A DNA stretch of 12,610 nucleotides from CAYOLL01 sp964404765 [NCBI: uncultured Gemmatimonadota bacterium]. Lineage in GTDB: Bacteria > 4572-55. The notes under the pieces were generated by a model. It worked only from the letters and a program-made list of their open reading frames with translations, had not been told where the DNA came from and made no database searches. The translations under genes and the position numbers were made by a program. The stretch is from contig CAYOLL010000172.1 in the NCBI GenBank assembly GCA_964404765.1, forward strand, positions 1 to 12,610, written 5' to 3'. Positions 6,355-12,610 of the stretch are shown piece by piece. Within the stretch, counting starts at the first letter, position 1. Every line of letters begins with the position of its first letter.

Positions 6355-7197
6355 ATGAATACCATGAAAACGGTTTTGTTTCTCACATTGTTGACCGGTC
6401 TGTTTCTCGTGATTGGCCACTTTCTCGGCGGGAAAACCGGTATGATCATCGCCTTCATCCTGGCCGTGGTCATGAACTTTGCCAGCTATTGGTTCAGCTC
6501 CACAATCGTGCTGAAGATGTACAGCGCACAAGAAGTAACTGCCGCGGACGATCCTGAATTGCACGGTATGGTGCGTCGCCTGGCCCAACGGGCGCAGTTG
6601 CCCATGCCAAAAGTTTATGTGATCAACGATCCGCAGCCCAATGCCTTTGCCACCGGGCGCAATCCGGAAAATGGCGTCGTTGCTGTGACGACGGGCATTC
6701 GGCAGTTGCTCACGCCGGAAGAACTTTCCGGGGTGATTGGTCACGAGTTGGCCCACATACAGAATCGCGACATCCTGATTGGCACAGTCGCGGCGACATT
6801 TGCCGGCGCGATTGGCATGGTCGCCGAAATGGCTCAATGGGCGCTGATGCTGGCCGGTTTTAGCGGCCAGGATGACGAGGAAGAAACCTCGCCGCTGATG
6901 ATGCTGCCCATGCTGATTGTCGCTCCGATTGCGGCCTTTTTGATCCAAATGGCCGTCAGCCGCTCCCGCGAATACGTCGCCGATGCCGATGGCGCGCGCA
7001 TCGCCGGAAATCCGCGCTATCTCTCCAACGCCTTGCGGAAACTGGAACAGGCGGCGCAGCACATCCCCGGTCAAATGCGCCCGGCCACCGCGCACATGTG
7101 CATTGTCAACCCGCTGACCGGCGGCGCGCTGATGCGTCTGTTCAGTACCCATCCGCCGATGGAAGAGCGTGTCAAACGGTTGGAACAGCCACGTTAA
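6355..7197 (+). CDS. htpX: Membrane zinc metalloprotease HtpX (M48B)
   Basis: A 280-aa integral inner-membrane protease that degrades damaged or misfolded membrane proteins alongside FtsH. Two N-terminal membrane segments (about 5-22 and 27-47) are followed by the catalytic domain with HELAH (H130, E131, H134). Two more hydrophobic segments follow (about 142-160 and 183-200), then the third zinc ligand E206 in [19 protein letters not shown] (96-101) and the terminal [14 protein letters not shown] are classic HtpX signatures. Length is normal. The start is set by GGAGG at 6344-6348, 6 bases before ATG; the open frame extends further upstream but only through the repeat element. It stands alone between repeats, probably as a monocistronic gene. 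Confidence 0.95.
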   Translation: MNTMKTVLFLTLLTGLFLVIGHFLGGKTGMIIAFILAVVMNFASYWFSSTIVLKMYSAQEVTAADDPELHGMVRRLAQRAQLPMPKVYVINDPQPNAFATGRNPENGVVAVTTGIRQLLTPEELSGVIGHELAHIQNRDILIGTVAATFAGAIGMVAEMAQWALMLAGFSGQDDEEETSPLMMLPMLIVAPIAAFLIQMAVSRSREYVADADGARIAGNPRYLSNALRKLEQAAQHIPGQMRPATAHMCIVNPLTGGALMRLFSTHPPMEERVKRLEQPR

Positions 7198-7237
7198 CAA
7201 GACGACCCGGTGGGTCTCCAAAACCCGCCGGGTCTTG
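7198..7237 (+). terminator. Hairpin directly after htpX, possible terminator
   Basis: CAAGAC (7198-7203) pairs with GTCTTG (7232-7237), and CCGG-T-GGGT inside pairs with ACCC-G-CCGG, around a loop near CTCCAA, with a 3-base bulge. The stem begins at the base after the stop codon. Only GAAAATC follows, so without a T-run it may be a transcript-end stabiliser rather than an efficient intrinsic terminator. Confidence 0.55.
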
Positions 7238-7252
7238 AAAATCAGTAACGAT

Positions 7253-7369
7253 TTAGCCACGAAGGCACAATGACACAAAGGTTATCGAAAAACGTTGTAA
7301 TTCCTTAACTTTTTACCTGTTGCGCCACGAGTTTTGTTTTTCTTAGTGGCTTGGTGGCTTAGTGGCTTA
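7253..7369. repeat. Inverted AGCCAC/GTGGCT repeat element
   Basis: The left end (TTAGCCACGAAGGCAC, 7253-7268, continuing to 7280) is imperfectly repeated in inverse at 7342-7369, which is itself a near-tandem run of TTAGTGGC/TTGGTGGC units of 8-9 bases. Similar CCACGAAGGCAC repeats are common between genes in many bacteria. No coding capacity was seen. It fills the left half of the 262-base htpX-baeRF gap. The remaining 7370-7446 is AT-rich leader without a convincing promoter. Confidence 0.6.
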
Positions 7370-7459
7370 CTGGTTGAATAGATACGAAAATCAAAAAGTT
7401 GTCTGATCATTTTTATTCATTGTCACTACCCTGTTTCATAACCTTTAAGGAGGATTTTC

Positions 7460-8491
7460 ATGGATTTTAAGCGCCTGCAAAGCAGCATCAAGGAATTGGC
7501 CACGCTGAACGAAACAGCCAGCCCGGTCATCAGTTGCTACCTCAATCTGGAAAAGGGTCGGGAAGGCTACATGCCCCATGTGGAAAAACAGGTCGGCCTG
7601 ATCAACAAAACGCTGGACGGCCAGGCGTTGCGCGATTTCCAAGAGGCCGAACGCAAAGTTAACGAAGTCATCGAAGCCGGTTTCAACCCGGAGGCCAAAG
7701 GCGTGGCCATTTTTGCCCGCGCCGGAAAATCGCCCTACTTTTTGATCTTGCAATTTCGTCTGCCCTTGCCCAACGCGTTTTCGGTGGACAAATTGCCCAG
7801 CATTTATCATCTGATCGAGCTCAAGGACGAGTTCTATCGCTTTGTCGTGCTGATTTCGCTGGAAGACAGCGCCCGAATTTTGGAAGTCAACCTCGGCGCG
7901 GTGACCGAGTCCGTCTGGACGGAACGCCCGGAGCTGCGCCAGCGCGTGGGACGCGAATGGACAAAGGAACATTATCAAAACCATCGCCGGGATCGGACGC
8001 ACAAATTTGTCAAAGAAAAAATCAAGGTGCTCGATCAACTCATGTCCGCGGGCGGCTACACCCATCTGATTTTGGCCGGTAACCCGCAAATGATCGCCAA
8101 AACCCGGCAAGAATTGCCCAAACATCTGGTCGAAAAAGTGATAGATACCGTGTCTCTGCCCGGTCAAATCAAGCTCAGCGCCATTGTAGAAAAAACGCTG
8201 GCCGCTTTTATCGAAACCGAGCAGCTCGAATCCGATGCCGCGGTGGAACTGCTGGCGCAGAAAATCCAAACCGATGGTCTGGTCGTAGTCGGCGGCGAGG
8301 ATTGTCGGCAAGCCCTGGAGTTTGGGCAGGCCGATTTGCTGGTGATTGACCACGATTTTGCCGATGCGCGTCTGCGGGATGAATTGGTGCGGCTGGCCAC
8401 CACGAGCGGCTGCAAAATCGAAACTGTCGGCGATAATGCGACTTTGGCCCTTTATGGTGGCGTCGGATGTTTGCTGCGCTACCGCGCTTAA
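7460..8491 (+). CDS. Bacterial archaeo-eukaryotic release factor-like protein (baeRF family)
   Basis: A 343-aa protein with the three-part layout of eRF1/pelota relatives found in bacteria. The N-terminal part has VISCYLNL (23-30) and GVAIFA (81-86). The middle begins with FYRFVVLISLEDSARILEV (125-143), followed by the basic helix HRRDRTHKFVKEKIKVLDQL (175-194) and HLILAGNPQMIAKTRQELP (202-220). The C-terminal domain, like eRF1 domain 3, has ADLLVI (291-296) and ends in YGGVGCLLRYR (332-342). These proteins are thought to act on the ribosome or on stalled peptidyl-tRNA. No GGQ tripeptide is present, so classical peptidyl-tRNA hydrolysis is not supported. The start is certain: AAGGAGG (7447-7453), 6 bases before ATG, is the strongest Shine-Dalgarno here. 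Confidence 0.82.
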   Translation: MDFKRLQSSIKELATLNETASPVISCYLNLEKGREGYMPHVEKQVGLINKTLDGQALRDFQEAERKVNEVIEAGFNPEAKGVAIFARAGKSPYFLILQFRLPLPNAFSVDKLPSIYHLIELKDEFYRFVVLISLEDSARILEVNLGAVTESVWTERPELRQRVGREWTKEHYQNHRRDRTHKFVKEKIKVLDQLMSAGGYTHLILAGNPQMIAKTRQELPKHLVEKVIDTVSLPGQIKLSAIVEKTLAAFIETEQLESDAAVELLAQKIQTDGLVVVGGEDCRQALEFGQADLLVIDHDFADARLRDELVRLATTSGCKIETVGDNATLALYGGVGCLLRYRA

Positions 8492-8631
8492 GCAATTATA
8501 AATGATAAATTGTAAAATTTTAAATTATAAACGACGAACAGTAATGCGCCTGTACCGGCAATTTTTAAATTAACTCGCTCTTCTGCTAATTTATCGTTTA
8601 TAATTCAACATCTTCATTTATAATTACTTAA
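8488..8631. mobile_element. MITE-like AT-rich inverted repeat between baeRF gene and sbtA
   Basis: TTAAGCAATTATAAATGA (8488-8505) is matched in inverse at 8614-8631 with one mismatch, and AATTATAAACGA (8523-8534) is matched perfectly in inverse at 8594-8605. The intervening part is AT-rich apart from a short GC-richer core (8535-8565). The element spans the whole intergenic region: its left end contains the baeRF stop codon (8489-8491) and its right end reaches the sbtA ribosome-binding site. There is no coding content. Confidence 0.72.
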
Positions 8632-8637
8632 GAGTTC

Positions 8638-9591
8638 ATGATGATTGAAAATTTGCTGGATCCAATCACCTTATTTTTTGCCCTCGGTCTGGTGGCAGGC
8701 ATTTCCCGGTCGGATTTGCGCCTGCCCCAGGCCGTTTACGAATTGCTGAGCATCTTTTTATTGCTGGCGATTGGGTTGAAAGGCGGCGTCCAATTGGCCT
8801 CCGCTGAAGCGCGGGACGTGCTGGGACCGGCTTTCGGCACGCTACTGCTGGGATTGACAATTCCGTTTATCGCCTACGGTATTCTGCGCCGTTTGGGCGG
8901 CTTTTCCGTGTTTGATTCGGCTGCGCTCAGCGCCCATTACGGCTCGGTCAGCGCCGTCACCTTTGCCGTTGTGCTGACCTATTTGGAAAAAATGGCCGTC
9001 AGCTACGAAGGCTTTATGGCCGTCTTGCTGGTGCTGCTGGAAATCCCGGCCATTGCCGTCGGCATTTTTCTGGCCCGATTCCACACAACCAACGGCGAAG
9101 TGCCTTATCGCCAATTGATTTCCGAAGTTTTTGTCAATCGCAGTATTCTATTGCTGGTTGGCGGATTGGGCATTGGCTGGCTGAGCGGCCCGGAAAAAAT
9201 GACGGCCATCAGCCCGGTCTTTTTTGATGGTTTTAAAGGCGCGTTAGCTTTTTTCCTGCTGGAAATGGGTATCTTGACCGCCCAACGTCTGGCCGATCTC
9301 AAAAAAGTCGGCTTGTTTTTGATTGGCTTTGGGATTGGAATGCCGTTACTTTCAGCTCTGTTGGGCATTGCCGCCGGTTGGATATGCGGCTTGAGCGTGG
9401 GCGGGGCCATCGTTTTGGCCACGATGACGGCCAGCGCCTCGTACATTGCCGCACCGGCAGCCATGCGCATCGCCGTGCCAGAGGCCAACCCGACCCTGTA
9501 TCTGACGGCTGCGCTGGGCATTACTTTTCCTTTTAATCTGGCGCTCGGCATTCCAATTTATTATCATCTAACTTTATGGTTTTATCAATGA
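8638..9591 (+). CDS. sbtA: SbtA-family sodium-dependent bicarbonate transporter
   Basis: A very hydrophobic 317-aa permease with about ten membrane segments in two inverted halves. Family signatures are LLLAIGLKGGVQLA (41-54), SAHYGSVSAVTFAV (98-111) and EIPAIAVGIFLA (135-146) in the first half. The second half has FFLLEMGILTAQRL (205-218), TASASYIAAPAAMRIAVPEANP (264-285) and the terminal GITFPFNLALGIPIYY (294-309). Members import HCO3- with Na+. The linker between halves (FHTTNGEVPYRQL) is short compared with cyanobacterial SbtA, and no SbtB/PII-like gene is adjacent. The frame opens with ATG-ATG (8638, 8641). The second is as likely, because AAGAG (8630-8634) lies 6 bases before it. It is likely co-transcribed with the terC-like gene, 68 bases downstream. 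Confidence 0.9.
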   Translation: MMIENLLDPITLFFALGLVAGISRSDLRLPQAVYELLSIFLLLAIGLKGGVQLASAEARDVLGPAFGTLLLGLTIPFIAYGILRRLGGFSVFDSAALSAHYGSVSAVTFAVVLTYLEKMAVSYEGFMAVLLVLLEIPAIAVGIFLARFHTTNGEVPYRQLISEVFVNRSILLLVGGLGIGWLSGPEKMTAISPVFFDGFKGALAFFLLEMGILTAQRLADLKKVGLFLIGFGIGMPLLSALLGIAAGWICGLSVGGAIVLATMTASASYIAAPAAMRIAVPEANPTLYLTAALGITFPFNLALGIPIYYHLTLWFYQ

Positions 9592-9599
9592 TGTCCCAC

Positions 9600-9640
9600 T
9601 GGAGCGCAAAATTTTAATCTTGCAAAAATTTTGCGCTCCA
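9600..9640. repeat. Perfect 16-bp hairpin between sbtA and terC-like gene
   Basis: TGGAGCGCAAAATTTT (9600-9615) and its exact inverse (9625-9640) flank a 9-base loop. No T-run follows, so it is not a standard terminator. It may adjust the relative levels of the two genes by stabilising or attenuating the transcript. Its outer TGGAG...CTCCA ends are the same as those of the repeat at 6251-6334. GGAGG at 9649-9653, 6 bases before the next ATG, lies just outside it. Confidence 0.8.
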
Positions 9641-9659
9641 TCTCTTACGGAGGAAGTGA

Positions 9660-10679
9660 ATGGAAAATGTCGTTTTGTTCCCCATTGCCGATTACTGGGG
9701 TTTTTATGCCGGTTTTACCCTTTTTGTCTTGTTTGTGCTGGCGATGGACCTGGGCGTCTTCCATCGTCAGGCCCATGAAGTCAGCTTTAAAGAGGCATTA
9801 ACCTGGAGCATTGTCTGGGTCGCGCTGGCGTTGACGTTTAATGTCGCCTTCTATTTTTATGCCAATTGGCAGTTTGCCAACAACGCCGTGCTGCTGGCCA
9901 TCCCCGGTTTCAACCCGGAGGCCATGGCCCGCCAGTCCGCGCTGGAGTTTTTGACCGGCTACATCGTGGAAAAATCGCTGTCAGTGGACAACATTTTCGT
10001 CTTCGTGGTCGTATTCACTTTCTTTGCAATCCCGGCCAAATATCAGCATCGGGTTTTATTCTTTGGAATTATCGGCGCACTGATCTTCCGCATTATATTC
10101 ATCGCCTTGGGCGCGATTTTGCTGCAATATCACGCCCTTGTCATCATCTTCGGCATTTTCCTGATTTTGACCGGCATCAAAATTCTGTTTGCGCCGGAAA
10201 AGCCCATCGAGCCGGACAAAAATCCGGTCATCAAATGGCTGCGTAAAATGATGCCGGTCACACCGACCATCGAAGGGCAGCAGTTGTTTCTGAAGAAAGA
10301 CGGCCTGACCTACGCCACGCCGCTGTTTGTGGCCCTCGTCTTTATCGAACTGACCGATATTGTCTTTGCGGTGGATTCCGTCCCGGCGATTTTTGCCATC
10401 ACCAAAGAGCCGTTGATTGTTTATACGTCGAACATTTTCGCCATTCTGGGTCTGCGGGCCATGTATTTCATGCTGGCCGACGTGGTGGAAAAGTTCAAAT
10501 ATCTCAAGTACGGTTTGGGGATTGTGCTCATCTTTGTCGGCTTAAAGATGGCCTGGCTGAACGAAGCCTTTGGCGGCAAATTCCCGATCACCTGGTCGCT
10601 GGGCATTATCGCCGGCATCATCGGCGGCTCGATCGCCTTATCCTTTATTATCCCGGACAAGAAGAAACCGGCGGCGTGA
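9660..10679 (+). CDS. TerC/Alx-family membrane transporter
   Basis: A 339-aa polytopic membrane protein of the TerC family (Alx-like, about nine membrane segments). Members export manganese or aid metal loading of secreted proteins; E. coli Alx is a Mn2+ exporter. Signatures are FVLAMDLGVFHRQAHEVSFKEAL (25-47), TGYIVEKSLSVDNIFVF (99-115) with conserved acidic E104 and D110, FIELTDIVFAVDSVPAIFAIT (228-248) with E230, D233 and D239, and SNIFAILGLRAMYF (257-270). Length and ends are normal for the Alx branch. GGAGG 6 bases before the ATG sets the start. No yybP-ykoY manganese riboswitch fits in the short upstream gap. It is probably read from the sbtA promoter. Confidence 0.92.
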   Translation: MENVVLFPIADYWGFYAGFTLFVLFVLAMDLGVFHRQAHEVSFKEALTWSIVWVALALTFNVAFYFYANWQFANNAVLLAIPGFNPEAMARQSALEFLTGYIVEKSLSVDNIFVFVVVFTFFAIPAKYQHRVLFFGIIGALIFRIIFIALGAILLQYHALVIIFGIFLILTGIKILFAPEKPIEPDKNPVIKWLRKMMPVTPTIEGQQLFLKKDGLTYATPLFVALVFIELTDIVFAVDSVPAIFAITKEPLIVYTSNIFAILGLRAMYFMLADVVEKFKYLKYGLGIVLIFVGLKMAWLNEAFGGKFPITWSLGIIAGIIGGSIALSFIIPDKKKPAA

Positions 10680-10890
10680 TAAATGAGATGTTCTGATATT
10701 TTCTTGGGGTGATGGGGTGATGAATTTTTTGATGAAACTGTTTGCGGAATAAGACGCCCCCGGCACTTTTCTGACGCCGGAACTGAAAATGATTTGCACC
10801 CAAACCCTGAGAGTCTAAAATAGCACATTTCATTATGAAATATTCTTCAAACGGCTTAATTTTTTAATTTTGGACTTTTCAGGAATGGTC
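10680..10890. other. Gene-free stretch after the terC-like gene
   Basis: No convincing gene is present. Visible items are a two-copy tandem GGGGTGAT (10706-10721), a small CCGGC...GCCGG hairpin in the 10755-10782 area, and a perfect 7-bp palindrome ATTTCAT-T-ATGAAAT (10827-10841). A short plus-strand reading DAPGTFLTPELKMICTQTLRV ends at a TAA near 10818. It has no start or Shine-Dalgarno and could be a gene remnant or chance. Confidence 0.4.
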
Positions 10891-10929
10891 AACCCTAAGG
10901 GTTTCGCTTTCCAAACCCTTAGGGTTTTT
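10891..10929 (+). terminator. Strong intrinsic terminator between convergent genes
   Basis: AACCCTAAGGGTTT (10891-10904) and its exact inverse (10913-10926) flank an 8-base loop and run into TTTTT (10925-10929). The T-run is on the plus side, so it mainly stops the sbtA-terC transcript. From the minus strand the stem is the same but lacks a good T-run, so it could only weakly serve the AAA+ gene. Confidence 0.85.
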
Positions 10930-10984
10930 CCGTACCCAACACCATACCCTAAAGGACTAAGTATCGGGAACATTTCAGCAAAAG

Positions 10985-12505
10985 TTACAAGTCAACGCCA
11001 TTCAGATCCTTAGATTCCAAATCACTTTCTGTTTCGCTGCTTAACATACTGCTGACTAAGTCTTTAAATTTAAAACCCTGTTCTAAAAAGCTTTTGCTTA
11101 ATACAGAAAATTCGGCTAAACCATGCAACAAAAATTCCATTAAGAACTGACGCGTCAATTCATCTTCCCGCGGATGGTATTGTCGAACCACGTCGGCCAG
11201 GCCCGGCACACTAAAAAGCTTCTGCCGGCAAAGATCGCTCGGTGTCTCATTCATAAAATCAAGACTATTGCCATTTTCAAACCAGCGCACAATCTTTTCG
11301 TACGGGTTCACTTCGTCCTTTTTGCGCTTTATTTTTTCCGGGTCCGGAAAGTAGTATGGAAACAACGTCCGAACCGCTTTGCCCAGCAGAATATGGGCCA
11401 CCTTTAGCGCACCCTCCTGATCGCCTTCATAAACCAGCTCCACTTTGCCGGTAATGGCCGGAATCACGCCAACAAAATCATTCATCCGCACGGCAGTCGT
11501 CGTTTCTTTGTGGATTAGCAATCGTCGTTCAGCGGCGCTCAAGAGGTTCTCGTAGCCGGAAATCGTTAGTCGGGCGGAGACGCCGCTCTTGGCGTCCACG
11601 TATTCACTGCGGCGGGCTTCCACGGCAATTTGCTCTACCAAATTTTGGGCCAGTTCACAACAAAAAACGCGCTCTTTTTGCGCCGGAGCCAGCCGCGCTT
11701 CCTGCCGGGTAATTTGGCGGCTAATGTCAATGGATTTGGGATAGTGGGTTAAAATCTGGCTATCAATCCGATCCTTTAGTGGCGTCACAATCAAGCCACG
11801 ATTGGTGTAATCTTCCGGATTAGCTGTAAAAACAAAAGCCACGTCTAATGGCAGACGCAGCTTAAAGCCGCGAATCTGCAAATCTTCTTCCTGCAAAATA
11901 TTAAACAGCGCCACCTGAATCCGCGGTTGCAAATCCGGCAGCTCATTAATCACAAAGATACTGCGGTGCGAACGCGGAATCAGCCCGTAATGAATGACGC
12001 GCTCATCCGAATAAGGCAGCTTCAGATTGGCCGCCTTAATCGGATCCACGTCGCCGATCAAGTCGGCGATAGATACGTCGGGCGTAGCCAATTTTTCCGT
12101 ATACCGCTCTGAACGATGCACCCAGGCGATAGGCGTCTCATCGCCGTAATGGGCTAAGGCCTCTTTGCCGGCATGGGTAAAAGGCTGCAAAGGATCTTCA
12201 TTCAACTCCGATTCAGCAATAATCGGCATAAACTCATCCAACAGGTTAACCATCAACCGGGCCATACGCGTCTTGGCCTGACCGCGCAAGCCTAAAAAAA
12301 CAATGTTGTGTCGTGATAAAATCGCGGTCTCCAGATCCGGAAGCACAGTATGGTCGTAGCCATGAATTCCCGGAAAAACCACGTTATGCTGCTGCAGCTT
12401 GTTCACCAGATTTTCACGCATCTCGTCTTTGATGTGCCGCGAACGATAGCCGGCCGCCTTAAGCTGCCCCAATGTTTGGATGTGGTTATGATCTATTTTT
12501 AGCAC
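10985..12505 (-). CDS. MoxR/magnesium-chelatase-like AAA+ ATPase
   Basis: A 506-aa cytosolic AAA+ protein of the helix-2-insert clade (ChlI/BchI and MoxR relatives). Walker A is GLRGQAKT (72-79), with Ala before the Lys as in MoxR proteins. The insert region has ADLIGDVDPIKAANLK (147-162). Walker B is IFVINELPDL (183-192), with Asn where most relatives have Asp. Sensor 1 is FTANPEDYTNRG (226-237) and an arginine-finger-like PLKDRIDSQ follows (242-250). A long helical C-terminal half ends in an acidic tail. Such ATPases usually remodel a metal-loading or enzyme-activation target together with a von Willebrand A partner. No VWA gene lies downstream within the window, so any partner must be elsewhere. 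Translation starts at GTG, supported by AAAGGGGAG just upstream. Confidence 0.85.
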   Translation of the reverse strand: MLKIDHNHIQTLGQLKAAGYRSRHIKDEMRENLVNKLQQHNVVFPGIHGYDHTVLPDLETAILSRHNIVFLGLRGQAKTRMARLMVNLLDEFMPIIAESELNEDPLQPFTHAGKEALAHYGDETPIAWVHRSERYTEKLATPDVSIADLIGDVDPIKAANLKLPYSDERVIHYGLIPRSHRSIFVINELPDLQPRIQVALFNILQEEDLQIRGFKLRLPLDVAFVFTANPEDYTNRGLIVTPLKDRIDSQILTHYPKSIDISRQITRQEARLAPAQKERVFCCELAQNLVEQIAVEARRSEYVDAKSGVSARLTISGYENLLSAAERRLLIHKETTTAVRMNDFVGVIPAITGKVELVYEGDQEGALKVAHILLGKAVRTLFPYYFPDPEKIKRKKDEVNPYEKIVRWFENGNSLDFMNETPSDLCRQKLFSVPGLADVVRQYHPREDELTRQFLMEFLLHGLAEFSVLSKSFLEQGFKFKDLVSSMLSSETESDLESKDLNGVDL

Positions 12506-12596
12506 GGGCTCCCCTTTGTAGCAAGTTCAATAGTCGCATAAAATCAATATCATTACGTTATTCTCGTTAAGGGTTAGAAGTTGCAATTGTACAAAG

Positions 12597-12610
12597 TGTC
12601 ATTCCGGCAC
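12597..12610. repeat. Start of a second TGTCATTC-type repeat, cut by the window edge
   Basis: TGTCATTCCGGCAC matches the inner arms of the element at 5409-5578 (TTGTCATTC on the plus strand, TTGTCATTCAGCA read from the minus strand). Only 14 bases are visible, so identity with the family is tentative. It lies about 90 bases upstream of the minus-strand AAA+ gene. Confidence 0.4.

Noticed and set aside
6283-7278. A 331-codon open frame on the minus strand across htpX
   Set aside because: It is exactly antisense to htpX, whose HExxH and other signatures are unmistakable. The His/Gln-rich translation has no recognisable family features, so it is a codon-bias shadow.
7445-8353. A 302-codon open frame on the minus strand across the baeRF-like gene
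   Set aside because: It is antisense to a gene with the strongest Shine-Dalgarno in the window, and its translation looks like low-complexity shadow sequence.
9592-9659. A yybP-ykoY manganese riboswitch before the TerC-family gene
   Set aside because: The 68-base gap is taken up by a simple perfect hairpin and lacks the conserved riboswitch loops.
10738-10818. A small gene or pseudogene encoding DAPGTFLTPELKMICTQTLRV
   Set aside because: An in-frame stop lies immediately upstream, there is no ribosome-binding site, and the stretch is too short to match a family.
1-12610. CRISPR arrays, tRNA or rRNA genes, transposase genes
   Set aside because: No regularly spaced direct repeats, cloverleaf-like segments, rRNA motifs or transposase-like proteins were found on either strand.

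Overview
The window looks like chromosomal core sequence from an uncultured or little-studied bacterium of the FCB/Calditrichota/KSB1 type. This is inferred from three things: a DUF2851 protein, a bacterial RMD-like TPR lipoprotein/secreted protein, and gaps filled with palindromic repeat families (TGTCATTC..., AGCCAC..., TTATAAA...) that are typical of such genomes. No rRNA, tRNA, CRISPR array or transposase gene was seen, so the taxonomic placement stays tentative.

Left part (1-5376, all + strand). The tail of an upstream gene is followed by a terminator and a putative promoter. Then come a DUF2851 protein and an atypical SDR/NmrA-type NAD(P)-binding protein. A near-consensus sigma-70 promoter drives an exported TPR protein of the RMD family. 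Directly behind that gene, and probably co-transcribed with it, sits a small AT-richer pair: an unrecognised 170-aa protein with a basic tail and a 155-aa protein with the R-N-x3-H motif of HEPN ribonucleases. Thiamine diphosphokinase closes this block.

Middle part (5377-8637). A MITE-like inverted-repeat element precedes an MpsC/DUF2294 protein. Behind it lie a possible three-way-junction RNA fold and a strong intrinsic terminator. A paired-hairpin repeat then leads into the membrane zinc protease HtpX. An AGCCAC-type repeat and a strong Shine-Dalgarno site precede a bacterial eRF1/pelota-like (baeRF) protein. The baeRF-sbtA gap is almost entirely one inverted-repeat element, whose ends carry the baeRF stop codon and part of the sbtA ribosome-binding site.

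Right part (8638-12610). A short-form SbtA Na+/bicarbonate transporter and a TerC/Alx-family transporter form a likely operon, separated by a perfect 16-bp hairpin. A long gap with a strong terminator separates them from a convergent 506-aa MoxR/magnesium-chelatase-like AAA+ ATPase on the minus strand. The window ends in the first bases of another TGTCATTC repeat.

Functionally the genes are mostly housekeeping: cofactor activation, membrane protein quality control, bicarbonate and metal ion transport, ribosome-associated factors. The best candidates for undescribed biology are the HEPN-containing gene pair, the putative structured RNA between mpsC and htpX, and the way palindromic elements sit exactly on gene boundaries.
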